From Struthidea cinerea (taxonomy: Eukaryota; Chordata; Aves; Passeriformes; Corcoracidae), in assembly GCA_013397865.1 (NCBI GenBank), contig VZTI01004088.1, forward strand, positions 2,340,176-2,404,175: 64,000 bases of DNA, read 5' to 3'. Within the stretch, counting starts at the first letter, position 1; each line of letters starts with the position of its first letter. Positions 50,588 through 61,500 of the stretch are shown piece by piece. Under the pieces are notes generated by a model. The model made no database searches, was not told the DNA's origin, and worked only from the letters and a program-made list of their open reading frames with translations. The translations under genes were made by a program, and so were the position numbers.

Positions 50588-53245
50588 GTAAGTCCTGAAT
50601 CTTTAGTGACTGTTCATTTTTAATAACTGTTGCTTTCCTTTTCCTACTTAACAAAGAGTTCTCGGCTGCATTTGTGAGCTGACTGCTGAGTTACCAGTTA
50701 CACAGTCACAATGGTGTGGCATGATTGTGTTGTAATTTACAGTATTTCCTTTAACTGACAAGTTCCAACTAAAACTGCAGTACCTTTATTTAGCTTGAAC
50801 CTTGGCTATTTAAGGAAGAAGGCTGAATCCCAAGCTGCAGTTTGGGGCAAAGGACAGAAAAAGGGACTTCTTTAGTTTTGGAAATGTGACAGAGCTTTTC
50901 TGGGAGGCTTGCTTTGTTTCTGCTCAAATGCAGAGGTGGATAAGGGCTCGTCCCTATGAGCTGATGGTCACTCCAGTTCCTGCACGCTAAGGTACACACA
51001 AATCCTGTCCCCAGACTCCCAGGAGATTTCAAATGTACTTTCTGTCAGGAAAAGACTACAGGCTTCCCTTGCTTCTGGATTAAACACTGCACCTTGCAGG
51101 ACCAAGTCCCAGGAAAACAGTGGGAGAGAAAATGGGTTTTGACTCGGAGAACAGTCAGCTAGCTACTGGGATTCCAGGATAAGGCTGGAATCCTCCCAAG
51201 GCTTGGTTGTATCATAAAGCCCATGCTGAAGCTGGGCATTTCTGTTTCCTGTTGTAAACAATGAGGGGAAAATTACATAGCTGCTGAAACTGTCAGTCAC
51301 CCTCCCCCCACTTGGAAAACCCTAATAATACCAGATACTGAGACTTTTGCTTATCTGTCTGACACACTGAGCCTGGTTTCCATGAATAAAAGCTCCCAGA
51401 TATTTCTGTGATGGGTCCAGTAGAAGCAGCTCTGTTAGGGGGTGGATAGATATGGGATACTTGCATTTCCATTTGCTGAGGGTGCTGCCCTACTTAGAGC
51501 ACACTCAGTCAAAAAGGGGGTGAAATTGCTGCTGACAGGCCAGTGTGTGATGGTTTCGCCATAGCACTGTTCCCAAATACGCACATGGAGTGGGGGGGAT
51601 GGAGGCAGAACCCTGCATTGCAGTTGTCACTGCTTTTGCCTTGTTCAGTTGTTTGCAGTAAGTGAAACAATGACACTCCTGTTTCGAGGTATAATGCCTC
51701 AGTTCCATGTGATAGTAAACACTGAGGGACAAAGATCACACAGCCGTCAGGACAAAATGAAAGCATCTGGTCCCTGTAGACTGGCAAGAGGAACTTACTA
51801 GTTGGTAAACCAAAGAATTTGCACTTTGCATTTATTCCCTGCATTTGTGACAGTTAAGATGTTAAGTATGATAAACTGGAAGATAAATTCGTTTATCTCT
51901 TTCTGAGATTATCCAAAAGGAGCCACATGCTTGCAAAGGTTTGTTTTCAGCCTAGAGTTGCAGGAGAAAGTAAACAAGCCATACACCCTGGATTTGGACT
52001 GTAAATCAAGTGGTTGGAGGAATATTGAAGCATCAATGGGCATGCTGCATGCATTCTTCATAGGTTTTTGAGCATCTGAACAATTTAAGAGAATGACCTT
52101 TTATTTCATTAACTGATTGTCTTTATTTTCAATCTATCTCCCACTCATAAAAAGGAACTTGGGTGTTTCAAAATCTATTTTAACTCTTTCTGTTTACGTG
52201 CTATAATATTGCTGGAGATCCTCAAAATTACACTTCAGCATGCATACGTTGTGGCTTCCAACACGTTACAGAATTAGAAACATTTCTAAATGGTGTTTAG
52301 CTGATTTCCTGTTGTGGTTACACTGAATTAGGCGCAAATTATGCAAAGTATTTGGAGTTTATATCTTTCAAAAGAAGTGGTAACCTAAGGCAAGGTATTG
52401 ATGGAGAATCTGGACCTGATTTTAAAATTCTGTGCACAAAAATTGCATGAGCAGTTGCTGAGATTGCCCCTCTGCTCAGCATAGTTTTAACATTAGTTAA
52501 AAGGGAAAGCTTACTCACATGTACAGAAACTATGACAGTGCAAATTATCATGGAAGTACCCCAGCAACTTGAAAATATCCATGCATTCATTCCTAGTAAG
52601 GACTAGGGTCCATTCTGCATGTAGTAAATCCATAAAAAAGTTTTGCTGATTTATATCTGTGAAATGTCAGAAAGACACTGGGAAGAAATCTGCCTCCAGA
52701 ATTAGCAGCTACTCAGAGAGGAATGAGGGAGAAGTGCAGCTAGGGGCTGGATAGAAATCAATCAAATCAAATTCTTCCAAAATTCTATGGGAGAGAAGCA
52801 GGGAAATTTCACCATTAATTTTCACCTAGAGTCAGGCTAACTCCTAGCAGCATTAATAAGTGGTGAGATCACAAAACATCTGGAGAAATGTGAGCTGCTT
52901 GACCATGGTGACCATGGTTTCATGTAAAGATATATGCCTTCGCTCCAACACCTGGCAAATGTATGGAGGATATGATGAGTAGAGCAGACAGCAGCTGGCA
53001 CAGAGATGCTATGAGTGAATATTGAATACATCTTTGACACAATGGCTGTTTCAGATAGCTGGGGTGGGTTACAGTGGTTCTCATTTCTGGGACACCAGGT
53101 TACCTAATGAAGTAATGATTGTGCATCTTTTTGGTGACATGTCTTTTTGGCACAAAACCCAACATCACAGTTGACAGATTTCATGTGATGAATGTAGTCA
53201 TCAAGAGGTCAAGCACTGGAGGAATCTGTAAACTGAGCAACTCTC

Positions 53246-53340
53246 ATAGGTTCACAGATTTTAGCTTCAGAAGGGAATGTTTTGATTGTCTAGTCTGATT
53301 TCCTGTGTAGAGCAGACCAGAGAACCTACCGAGCATGCTA
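53246..53340 (-). repeat. Old CR1-like LINE tail, antisense
   Basis: The plus strand reads ttcacagattttagcttcag and then aagggaatgttttgattgtc, tagtctgatttcctgtgtag. This follows the pattern of an ancient sauropsid CR1 tail (reverse orientation; agaagggacca, gatcatctagtctgacctcc in the consensus I recall). It is highly diverged. Confidence 0.5.
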
Positions 53341-53370
53341 TGAAAACCATGCCTTCTGCTGGAACGAGAG

Positions 53371-53505
53371 TTTCACAGAATCTTGGAATATTCTGTGATC
53401 CCACAAAGATCATTGAGTACAGCACTTGAGTGAGTAGCCCATACAGGGATCAAACCCATGACCTTGGTGTTATTAGATGGCCACAAGAGCTTTGTTATCA
53501 AGGGG
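53371..53505 (-). repeat. tRNA-Ile-derived SINE with CR1 tail (TguSINE1-like)
   Basis: On the minus strand a tRNA-Ile-like head comes first: ctaataacaccaaggtcatg followed by a B-box variant GGTTTGATCCC (plus-strand 53446-53456) and ctgtatgggct. It passes into a CR1-type tail: tactcaatgatctttgtggg, then octamer-like cagaatattccaagattctg. A tRNA-Ile head fused to a CR1 3' end is the architecture of the avian TguSINE1 family. The head has lost acceptor-stem pairing and CpGs have decayed, so it is an old SINE copy and not a functional tRNA gene. Confidence 0.78.
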
Positions 53506-54426
53506 TTCTTCTACCCAGGCTACACATACGTCTCCGTCGTGCAGTAAATAAATCTTGTACCAACTTTTACCAGGTTCAGGTTTGAATCAAGAAAAAAATT
53601 CTTAAAAACTCCTCAAGAGCCATCCTTTGTAAAGGGCTTAATCTCAGCTTATTTGAATCAGTGGAAAAAGTCCTGTTGGGCTCAGGAAATCTCGGACCTA
53701 ATGCAAAGTACTCCTCAAAGAAAACCTCCACCCAGAACCTGTGAGATGTGGTGTTTAAATGGGGAAGGGACAGCTCAGGCAACTGGAAACAAATCAGTGT
53801 TATTAAATCCCTGCTGTCTGTCAAGCTCTCATAAGAGATATGCTTTCCAGTTGAGGGGGATGGTGCTCCTCAGGAAGGAAATCTCTGTGCTCAAGATGCA
53901 TTGCACCAAGACTGGGGTATTACCGTAAAGGTACAAAAAAGGAGGTGCTCTCCAAAGCTACCTGAATTTGGTAGGGAGGAGACAAAAATCTCCTGAAATT
54001 CATTTAACTGAAAAGCTTTTTACAACCACACTGACTCGTTACATGATTTTTCCAGCACTTCCAGTAAGTGAGTCCTTGCCAAAATTAGTGGATGCTTGGA
54101 GCCCATTGTGCAGTGGTAGTGGTGGTAGCAGAGAGGGCAACTGTCCCACTGTTTGCTGTAGGACCGACCACACTGGGAATATCATCCCTTGGCAGGAAAT
54201 TCTCATCACTGCAGACAGTCTTATACCAGTGCTCACAGGAATGGGGGCACAACTGTCAGCAATCTTCTGATCATCTACGTTCTACTACAGGTTCAGCTAA
54301 ATATAGTTTTTCACTTCCTGACCTAAATGGCTACGTGCTGGTTTGTATTGTTGGCTTTCCAATCTAGAGGCAACACAGGGTGAAAAATGTACACGTAAGT
54401 TGCACACATCTCCCTTGCTCTGTGTG

Positions 54427-54460
54427 CACGTAAAGCAGTGTGTACTCACGTAAAGCAGTG
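54427..54460. repeat. Local duplication of cacgtaaagcagtg, period 20
   Basis: The 14-mer occurs at 54427-54440 and 54447-54460 without mismatch, separated by six bases. This is a small recent tandem duplication. Confidence 0.85.
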
Positions 54461-57400
54461 GGTCCTGGGGACCAGCTGGGAGGGTTGCTTGGCACAAATT
54501 TGGTCTGGCTCCATCTCTTATCAAACCATGTGTACATGGTCCAGATACTTTGGAGATTATCTATTTTATAGTATATTTCCAAATGATAGTAAGACCATAT
54601 TTCCACTCATTCATCAGTAAATATAGATGATTTCTCTGAGATCAACAATATAGGATTGTGAGACTCAGAAAAATCTCCAAAATTACCTGAATAATAGACA
54701 TAAAAGAAAATAACTAAACCAAATCCTTTAGGAAGAAAAAAGCTGGAACGTTTTAAATGCTTGTCTGGGTCAATTGATAAAGAGCACAGAAACCAAAGCG
54801 TCCATCACAGACCTTCGACCTTCATAATTTTGAAGGAGACGTTTTTTTCCATTTGGGAATAGAAAGAAATAGCTTTTTGGAAGGGCAATTAGAAAGAACA
54901 GGCAGCTGTTTGGAATGACTGGTCAAATTCTAGTGCAGATGGATCTGTGGGTAGAGTGTAGATATGGTCATCAAAAGCCCTTGATGTCCCAGAAGTCTAT
55001 TGCACTTTTCCAACTGTATCAAAAGGCATTCCCCCTGTGTAGGGAAGGGTGTCTGTATGTTTGTGATTGTTTCAGTTGCCCTTTGTGAGGAATTACAAAT
55101 TAATGATGATTAATTTAGGTATTTCATATGTCATTATATTCTTTCTAATTAGATTTCGGATTAGAAAAAGCCAGTGGAAAGCACGTTTAGCACATGTTCT
55201 GTAGAAGACCAAAGAGAGGCTATGATGCCTCTTGCTATAATGTCATCAGTTCTGGGTGGTCCTAAAGTCACAGGGGATGGGATGTGCTGAGATGGACCTG
55301 GTCTGGACAGTCCCAGTGTTCAGAGGAGCAGCTGAATCATAGATCATTTGCTGACCTGGAGCCTTTAATTCCTTCTGAGGAATTAAAGCAGAAATAGTTA
55401 CAAATCTGAGATGTTTGATCATTATAAAAAAATTTAGTTTTAAAATATTCATACTACCAAAGAAGACTTTCAGATTTCTCTAGATCAAAACTGAGAAAAC
55501 AAGAATGAAAGGAGACTGTTTCACTGCAGAAGAGAATTTAAGAAGGCCTTCAAGAACCAGTGGAAGCAGTTAATGCAAAATGATGCTAGAAGGGCAATGA
55601 AGTTGCAATTCTTGTATCTCAAAGCAGGCATTGGTTTGCAGTGGTCTGCAATTCAGTCTGTGTCCTACACTACTTTCTAATCCTAATTTTGAGATTAGTT
55701 TTTTTCTGTGGTGTTGGGTAGGTGTTTAATGATGAGTAACAAAGAGGAATCTCTAGAGTAAATCCTCATCTGGAGCCAGGCAGGAGCTAGATAAAATCCC
55801 TCAGTTGTCTTTAATTCAACTTCTGTCCACCCACCCCAACACACCCACCCCCACAGAGCTCCTGTGACCTCTCACAGGTCCCTACAGAGTCACTGTTCAG
55901 GTGACCAAATACAAAATCCACCTGTTTCCCCTTGCATCTTCTTCATCCGTGGGGTTGTGACTGGCTGGCATCTCGCACTGGAGCTGGCCCCCAAGGCAGA
56001 TGGATTGGGGATGCTGTGACCACATCCGTTTGCCGCACTGCAGGTTGCATTACTGGACCAGTTTCAGGCAAGGGAGGTTGGGGCCCACTCCAGCTGTGAA
56101 CATACCCTTATGCTTAGGGAGGGCTGGGAATGCTATTGCAATGCAGATAAGTAGGTAAGTAGACCCCTAAGTAAATGGTGGTTATTTTCAAAAGTCATCC
56201 AAAAGGTCAAGACCTTGTGCTTGCTGACCTTACACTCCCTGTACCACAGTTGTCACAGACATGAATAACAACTTAGTATCAGCACTTGAATCACCAGTGC
56301 AACACAAGAATTGATTAATTAAAATTTGTTCAGAGTTTTTAAGGTGTCAAAGGCAAGATGATTCTGATGTTAATAGAAGAGCTTGAGAACCACTGTTCTG
56401 CTCAGGTCAGGTACATACATCAGTTTCTCAGGGTTACAAGAACTGTCACGGAAATTCTACTGGTTAATCAGTTATATATATTTTAGGAGAAATAGCCTTT
56501 ACAGCATGTTTAATTTGAGGATGAGGAGATCACAAATCTGCCAATTTTTTGTTTCCCCAGTTACATTTTTACAAACTTTAAGGGAGATTGTATGTGGACA
56601 GCTAAGTGATTTTTTTTTGCCACTGTTAGTATTTGTTGATCATTATGTCTGAGCTGGAGACATCTGGAATGCTTATTGCATCTTCTGTAATGTTAAACAC
56701 AGTCAAACATTAATATTCTAAAATAATTCCTGCCTGTATGAGAAAATGTCTTTCTTAAAACCTAGGCACAGGTAGATGAGAGGTTTAGTGAAGGTGCTTT
56801 CTTCTCCAGGATTTGCTGAATGAGAGGAGGGCAATGCCTGCACAGCCCTGGTAGGCATGGCCTGTGTTCCTGACTGTGTTCTCTGAGCTGTAGAACTTGT
56901 TCAAAGCTGGGTCAGGCTACCAGAAATACTGGCCATGGGCCACAGGGGACATTGCATGGCACTTGTGGGGTGAAATCAGTGGGGTCCACCCATGAATTTG
57001 AAGAGCAAAGTGCCCAAGGGGATATATATGACCAAGTCCTGTCCTGCATACACAACACTTGAATGAGGGTGCACAGCTTTTCCAGGAGAGCCAGCCAGCA
57101 GTGGAGTACTCTGAAATTCATTGTTACTAGGTGGGACACGTGTGTACTGCAAAGTGGGAGATGTAAAGGTGCTGGGCACACCCTGGCTCTGACACTGATC
57201 TGGCTGCACAAAGGTGAGAGGACAGCTGAACAGGCAGGCAGGCATCCATGGAGAACTAGCCACCGAAAAAGGTGCACAGGGTCAAAATCTGTCAAACCAT
57301 ATCTATGCTTCCCAGCCAGAGAGGGCTGCCTGTGGTACACAAGAGTGAGGAGAGTTGTCGTTGTGTGGTGGTTGCACCCATCTGCTGTGGAGGGCTGGGC

Positions 57401-58384
57401 TGTTATACAAGGTTGCCTGTGTATATGCTGTATTTTTTTGGCACTCCACTCTCCCTCCACCACTGTTTAGCGACCCCGATGTGCTCATCCTCCCACCCTG
57501 GCAAAGGGAATTCCTAAAACACACAGATGCACATGGCTTAGTTGGAGCCATGCTCTGGTGTCAGTCTGGAGTAACTCTCCAGAGCTGGAGCTGGCTGCGT
57601 TCAGAATCCATCCCAGGCTGTCAGGTGTTTGCGTCTCAGAGAGGCAAGGCAAGCTTTCAGCTGGTGTCCTTTAACCGTGAAGTTTGGGGGAGGATGTGTC
57701 TGTAAAAGTGCCTGGTAGCACAGCACTGCAAAGCAGCTGTGGTAGAGGGAGCAGTGCTGTTTAACCTGTGCAAATGAGACAGACCTACAAGTGTCACCCA
57801 GTATGGTAAATATTGTAGCCACAAGCCTTTCCTCTGCCCATTCTGTACCTATCTGAGCTATCTACAGTAGTTCTACCCACCTCCCGAAACGAGATCCCTC
57901 TATACCCCGCTGGAGGGGAACATAAAGGCAGTGCTTTCCTCAATATAATCAGTTGCAAGAGTTTTGAAGTGCTTAGCTCCTCTTTGCCGGCACCCAAAAT
58001 AGTATAAATCTTTTTGCAAGTGAAGATGATTACTTGAGCAGTAAAGGATTAGCAGATGTGAGCATTGCATAGCTGGTTGTGCTAGTCACATTTTCCTAAA
58101 TAGACATTCTGTTAGATGCACGCGAGCCAGGGAGTGCTATGGAATGCAGCTCTTTTCAAAGAGATGAATATATACATGCCTATGTGTGTGCCTTTCCCAG
58201 ACTTTCTGTAAGCCTTTTGCTAAACAGGGAATGCATTTATGTCTGAGTAAAGGATTTCTGCTTTCTGTATTACTGGTAATTTTCAAGAGGACAAAGTTTT
58301 TCCAGTAATTGTAATCACATTGTGTGATTAATATAAAGTCCTTGTGTGTATGAAAGTATCTCTGGGTGTTTAATGGATATTAAG

Positions 58385-58530
58385 CCTCCCAACAACCAGC
58401 TGAAGACAGGTACTGTCACCATAGGAAGGGAAACTGAGGCACGAATTCATGGAGCTGATTTGATTACAGTCACTTACTTTGTAGCCCAGTCCCCTGGATC
58501 CTTGTTAAGCAGTGAAACCTTGATCTTCCC
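58385..58530. repeat. Possible MIR-like SINE remnant
   Basis: The sequence gggaaactgaggcac followed about 30 bases later by gattacagtcactt recalls the MIR core (ggaaactgaggc and the gtcac block). The rest does not align by eye, so this is a weak call for a very old amniote SINE. Confidence 0.25.
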
Positions 58531-61500
58531 CAGACCATCCTTAAAGTTTGGGGTGATGCTAGGAGCTGAATCCATTTCTCAGAAAGCCTTTTCTTTTTGG
58601 TGGATGAGTTCCCTGCTTGATTATGGAGCTTCCTCAGTGTTTACACAGCCTCTACAGCTGAAGCAAAAGTGGTGTGTTGGGAGGGTGTGGAAGTGGTGCT
58701 CTTTCTGAAGTAACCTCCGTTGCTCCTGGATGAGGAGGAGCATGAAACCCCACCCTAAGAGTTGCTCTCTGAGGCAGGCCTGGAATCCTGGCTCTGATAA
58801 TGATCCTGCAAGGGGTGGGGCTGCTGGGCTTTGCTCTAGGTGACTTGCTGGGGTCTGTGTATCAGCACTGCTCCTGGTAGGGTTGGAAGACCTGTCTTAT
58901 TGCTTGAAATTATCTCCTGACCATGTTAATTAGTACTTTCTCTTTGCTTTTGCAAGTCTGATGAATTGTTGGGGAATTTCAAGTGCTTTGTTGAAAGCAA
59001 CTGAATACAGACAACCTTCTGGATGCTGGGAAAACTTTGCCAAATGTAGGGAATCCACACAGCTCATGTACATCCCTCCCATGGCCCTGCAGACAAAGCC
59101 AGCCTTTTGAAGTCTCTCTCTTGTAAAAGCAGCTGTTGGGCAGAACAGAAAGCAGCTGCAGCCCCTTGTGAACTGGATTAAATTTTCTGCTGCTTGGAAA
59201 AATTCACCAAGGAAACAGAGAGAGACCAACAAATAGCAGAGTCTGGAGACGGACAGCACTGCTGGCTACCTGCATCGCTGTTCTGCAAATTGCTAGCAGA
59301 CTTCTAGGCAAAAAAAGTTGTCACACATACTTGGCTAAATGATAGCCTGGGACCTGGCCCAACCTTTCATCTTGCCTGCCAAGAATCTTTCTCTTCTCTC
59401 TTTCCTTTTTGCCCCCTTGAGTTCTCTTCAACGAATTTGTCACTCCTGATACCCCCCACAAAACAAGAAACCAGGCAAAGCTCAGAGCTTCTCCTGCTGA
59501 ATCAACACACAGGATAGAACTTGGCTTTGGGCAACTTTCCTTTCTGTCCATAGGACAAATATGTAATACAGAACATTTTCTGTGTAATTCTGTCCTGAAT
59601 TCCCATTCTAATCCTTTCTTAGGATTAGAAAATAGTTAGCTTTAGGCTGGATCTCATTGATAACAGCCAAAAGGGAAAATGGCTGTTACCCTCCCAGCAG
59701 AGATGGATCCTCAGTGCTGGGAAACGAGTAGAGATTGCAGGAGGGGCGCTGTGAAGAGCAGCCTGAGACAGGGATAGATGATAGGTTTAGTCCCTTGGCC
59801 TGGCATTCTGCTGTCTCCCTTTGCTATTAGAGCTAGCTGTCTAGATCTAGTCTGGATTTATCCTGCCTCACTTTAGGTGTTTAACTGTTGTGTCCCATTT
59901 AGGTACCTATGCACCCATGGTGACCTCTGGTCTTACTGGAGCAGCAGCAGCTCCAGGGAGTAATTCAGGGTGATTGGTGCTGGTGGGCTGAATCCAAGTC
60001 TTGTATTTGTTCATGCCTCACCAAGCTGAGCAGGGAGCCAGGCCAGAGAGCTGTGTCCAGCACTAACCTTCTTCCCTCCTCTGGCCCCCTGCGCCAGAGT
60101 GCCCCAGTGTCAGACAAGCCATAGCAGCCTGGAGGTGGAGGTGGCTGCAGCACAGATGTTTTGGGCAGGACATGACCAAGACAGCCATGTTGTGGGTTGT
60201 CTTAGGCTACTATGAACACAAAGCCTGTGGCTCATGACTTACCTACATTTTAGCCCTGGCGACCCAGTGACCACAAACACAGTAAAAGAAACAAGCTTGA
60301 GGTCCCAGCAGTGGTTTGGTGGGGTCTGGTGGAGCTGACAGGTTTGCTTTGCTGCTTGGCAGGTTCTGTAGTCACATGCTGAGCTGCCAGTCACTGCAGG
60401 GGCATTTTAGCAGTTTCTGACACTGCTCCACTAACCTGCCTTTTGGTCCCAGGCTGTCCCACCAGCACAGGATGACGAGGGCCATGGCCACCCACAGGAC
60501 AGGTTCCTCAACTCAACAAACTAGAACACCTCTCCCACCCTGAATTTCTAGTTGTTTCTAGGTGTTCCAGAGTTGTTCACCACTAGAAGGTGGTGAGGGA
60601 CCATGTGTCCTTTCACCACCTTTCTATATCCCTGAGATACCCAAACAAGCCCTTTTCTTCTTCCTCTCCTTCCCCCAGGAAAGCAGAACTCTAACTTTGC
60701 CCCAGTGTGAATACAGGCAGGGACCCTACCAGGTAATAAAGCAAGAAATAAACACATTTCTCTAATGCCTAATCAAAGTTAAAGAGGCATATGAAATTGC
60801 TGGAGTAAGGCTTAAGGAGGACAGACAAAGAGTAGGTTCACAGATTTAGATATTTATTTTTTTCCCTAAGAGCACCGCATATTGAAATCCATTCACACTG
60901 ACGCTGGAAGGAAATCTTACCCAAAGCATGAATATCTGTGTGTAAGTAAGTCATTTTTTGTGGTGCCTTATGAGAGGAGAGACCTCAGAAGTCCTGCGCT
61001 CTGCTCCTTCAAGTACTGCAGAATGAAAGCCCAGTGGATTTATTTCCCTTGGCAAAATGACCATTTCTAGTTGCAAATCATGACTGAGATAAGCGTTTGC
61101 AGATATTTCTTAGTACAGAGGAAAACTGCTCAGCATTATGCAAGTTTGTGTGGTTAGCCTCTCATGTCTACACTCAATCCACTCACAGGGTGAGCAAGGC
61201 CATAGCTTTTTATAACTAGTCTCATGTTTCTCTAAATATTTTGCCCAGGTTTTTGGCTCTAACACATCATGCAGATTTCAAAAAATTTTTAATACATAGG
61301 GTTTGAAACAAACCCTGTGAAAGCTAAATTGCAGTCTATTCTTAATGAAGTTTGAATTGGAAATTTGTCCCTCTACTTTATTTTCCGTTTCCTTTTCCCC
61401 TCTTTGTTAGGTGATTACAATGTAGAAAAGCATTCCCTAGGTTTCCATTCCTGTCTTCCTTCCTGTCCAGATGAGCTGGAAAGGGGAAAAACCTCTGCCC

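Noticed and set aside
53436..53505. Functional tRNA-Ile gene on the minus strand
   Set aside because: The acceptor and D arms no longer pair, the B box has a substitution, and a CR1 tail follows directly; it is a SINE head.
56912..57463. 183-codon minus-strand open frame as a gene
   Set aside because: No domain, no splice or promoter context, several equally long overlapping frames nearby; likely chance in GC-richer DNA.
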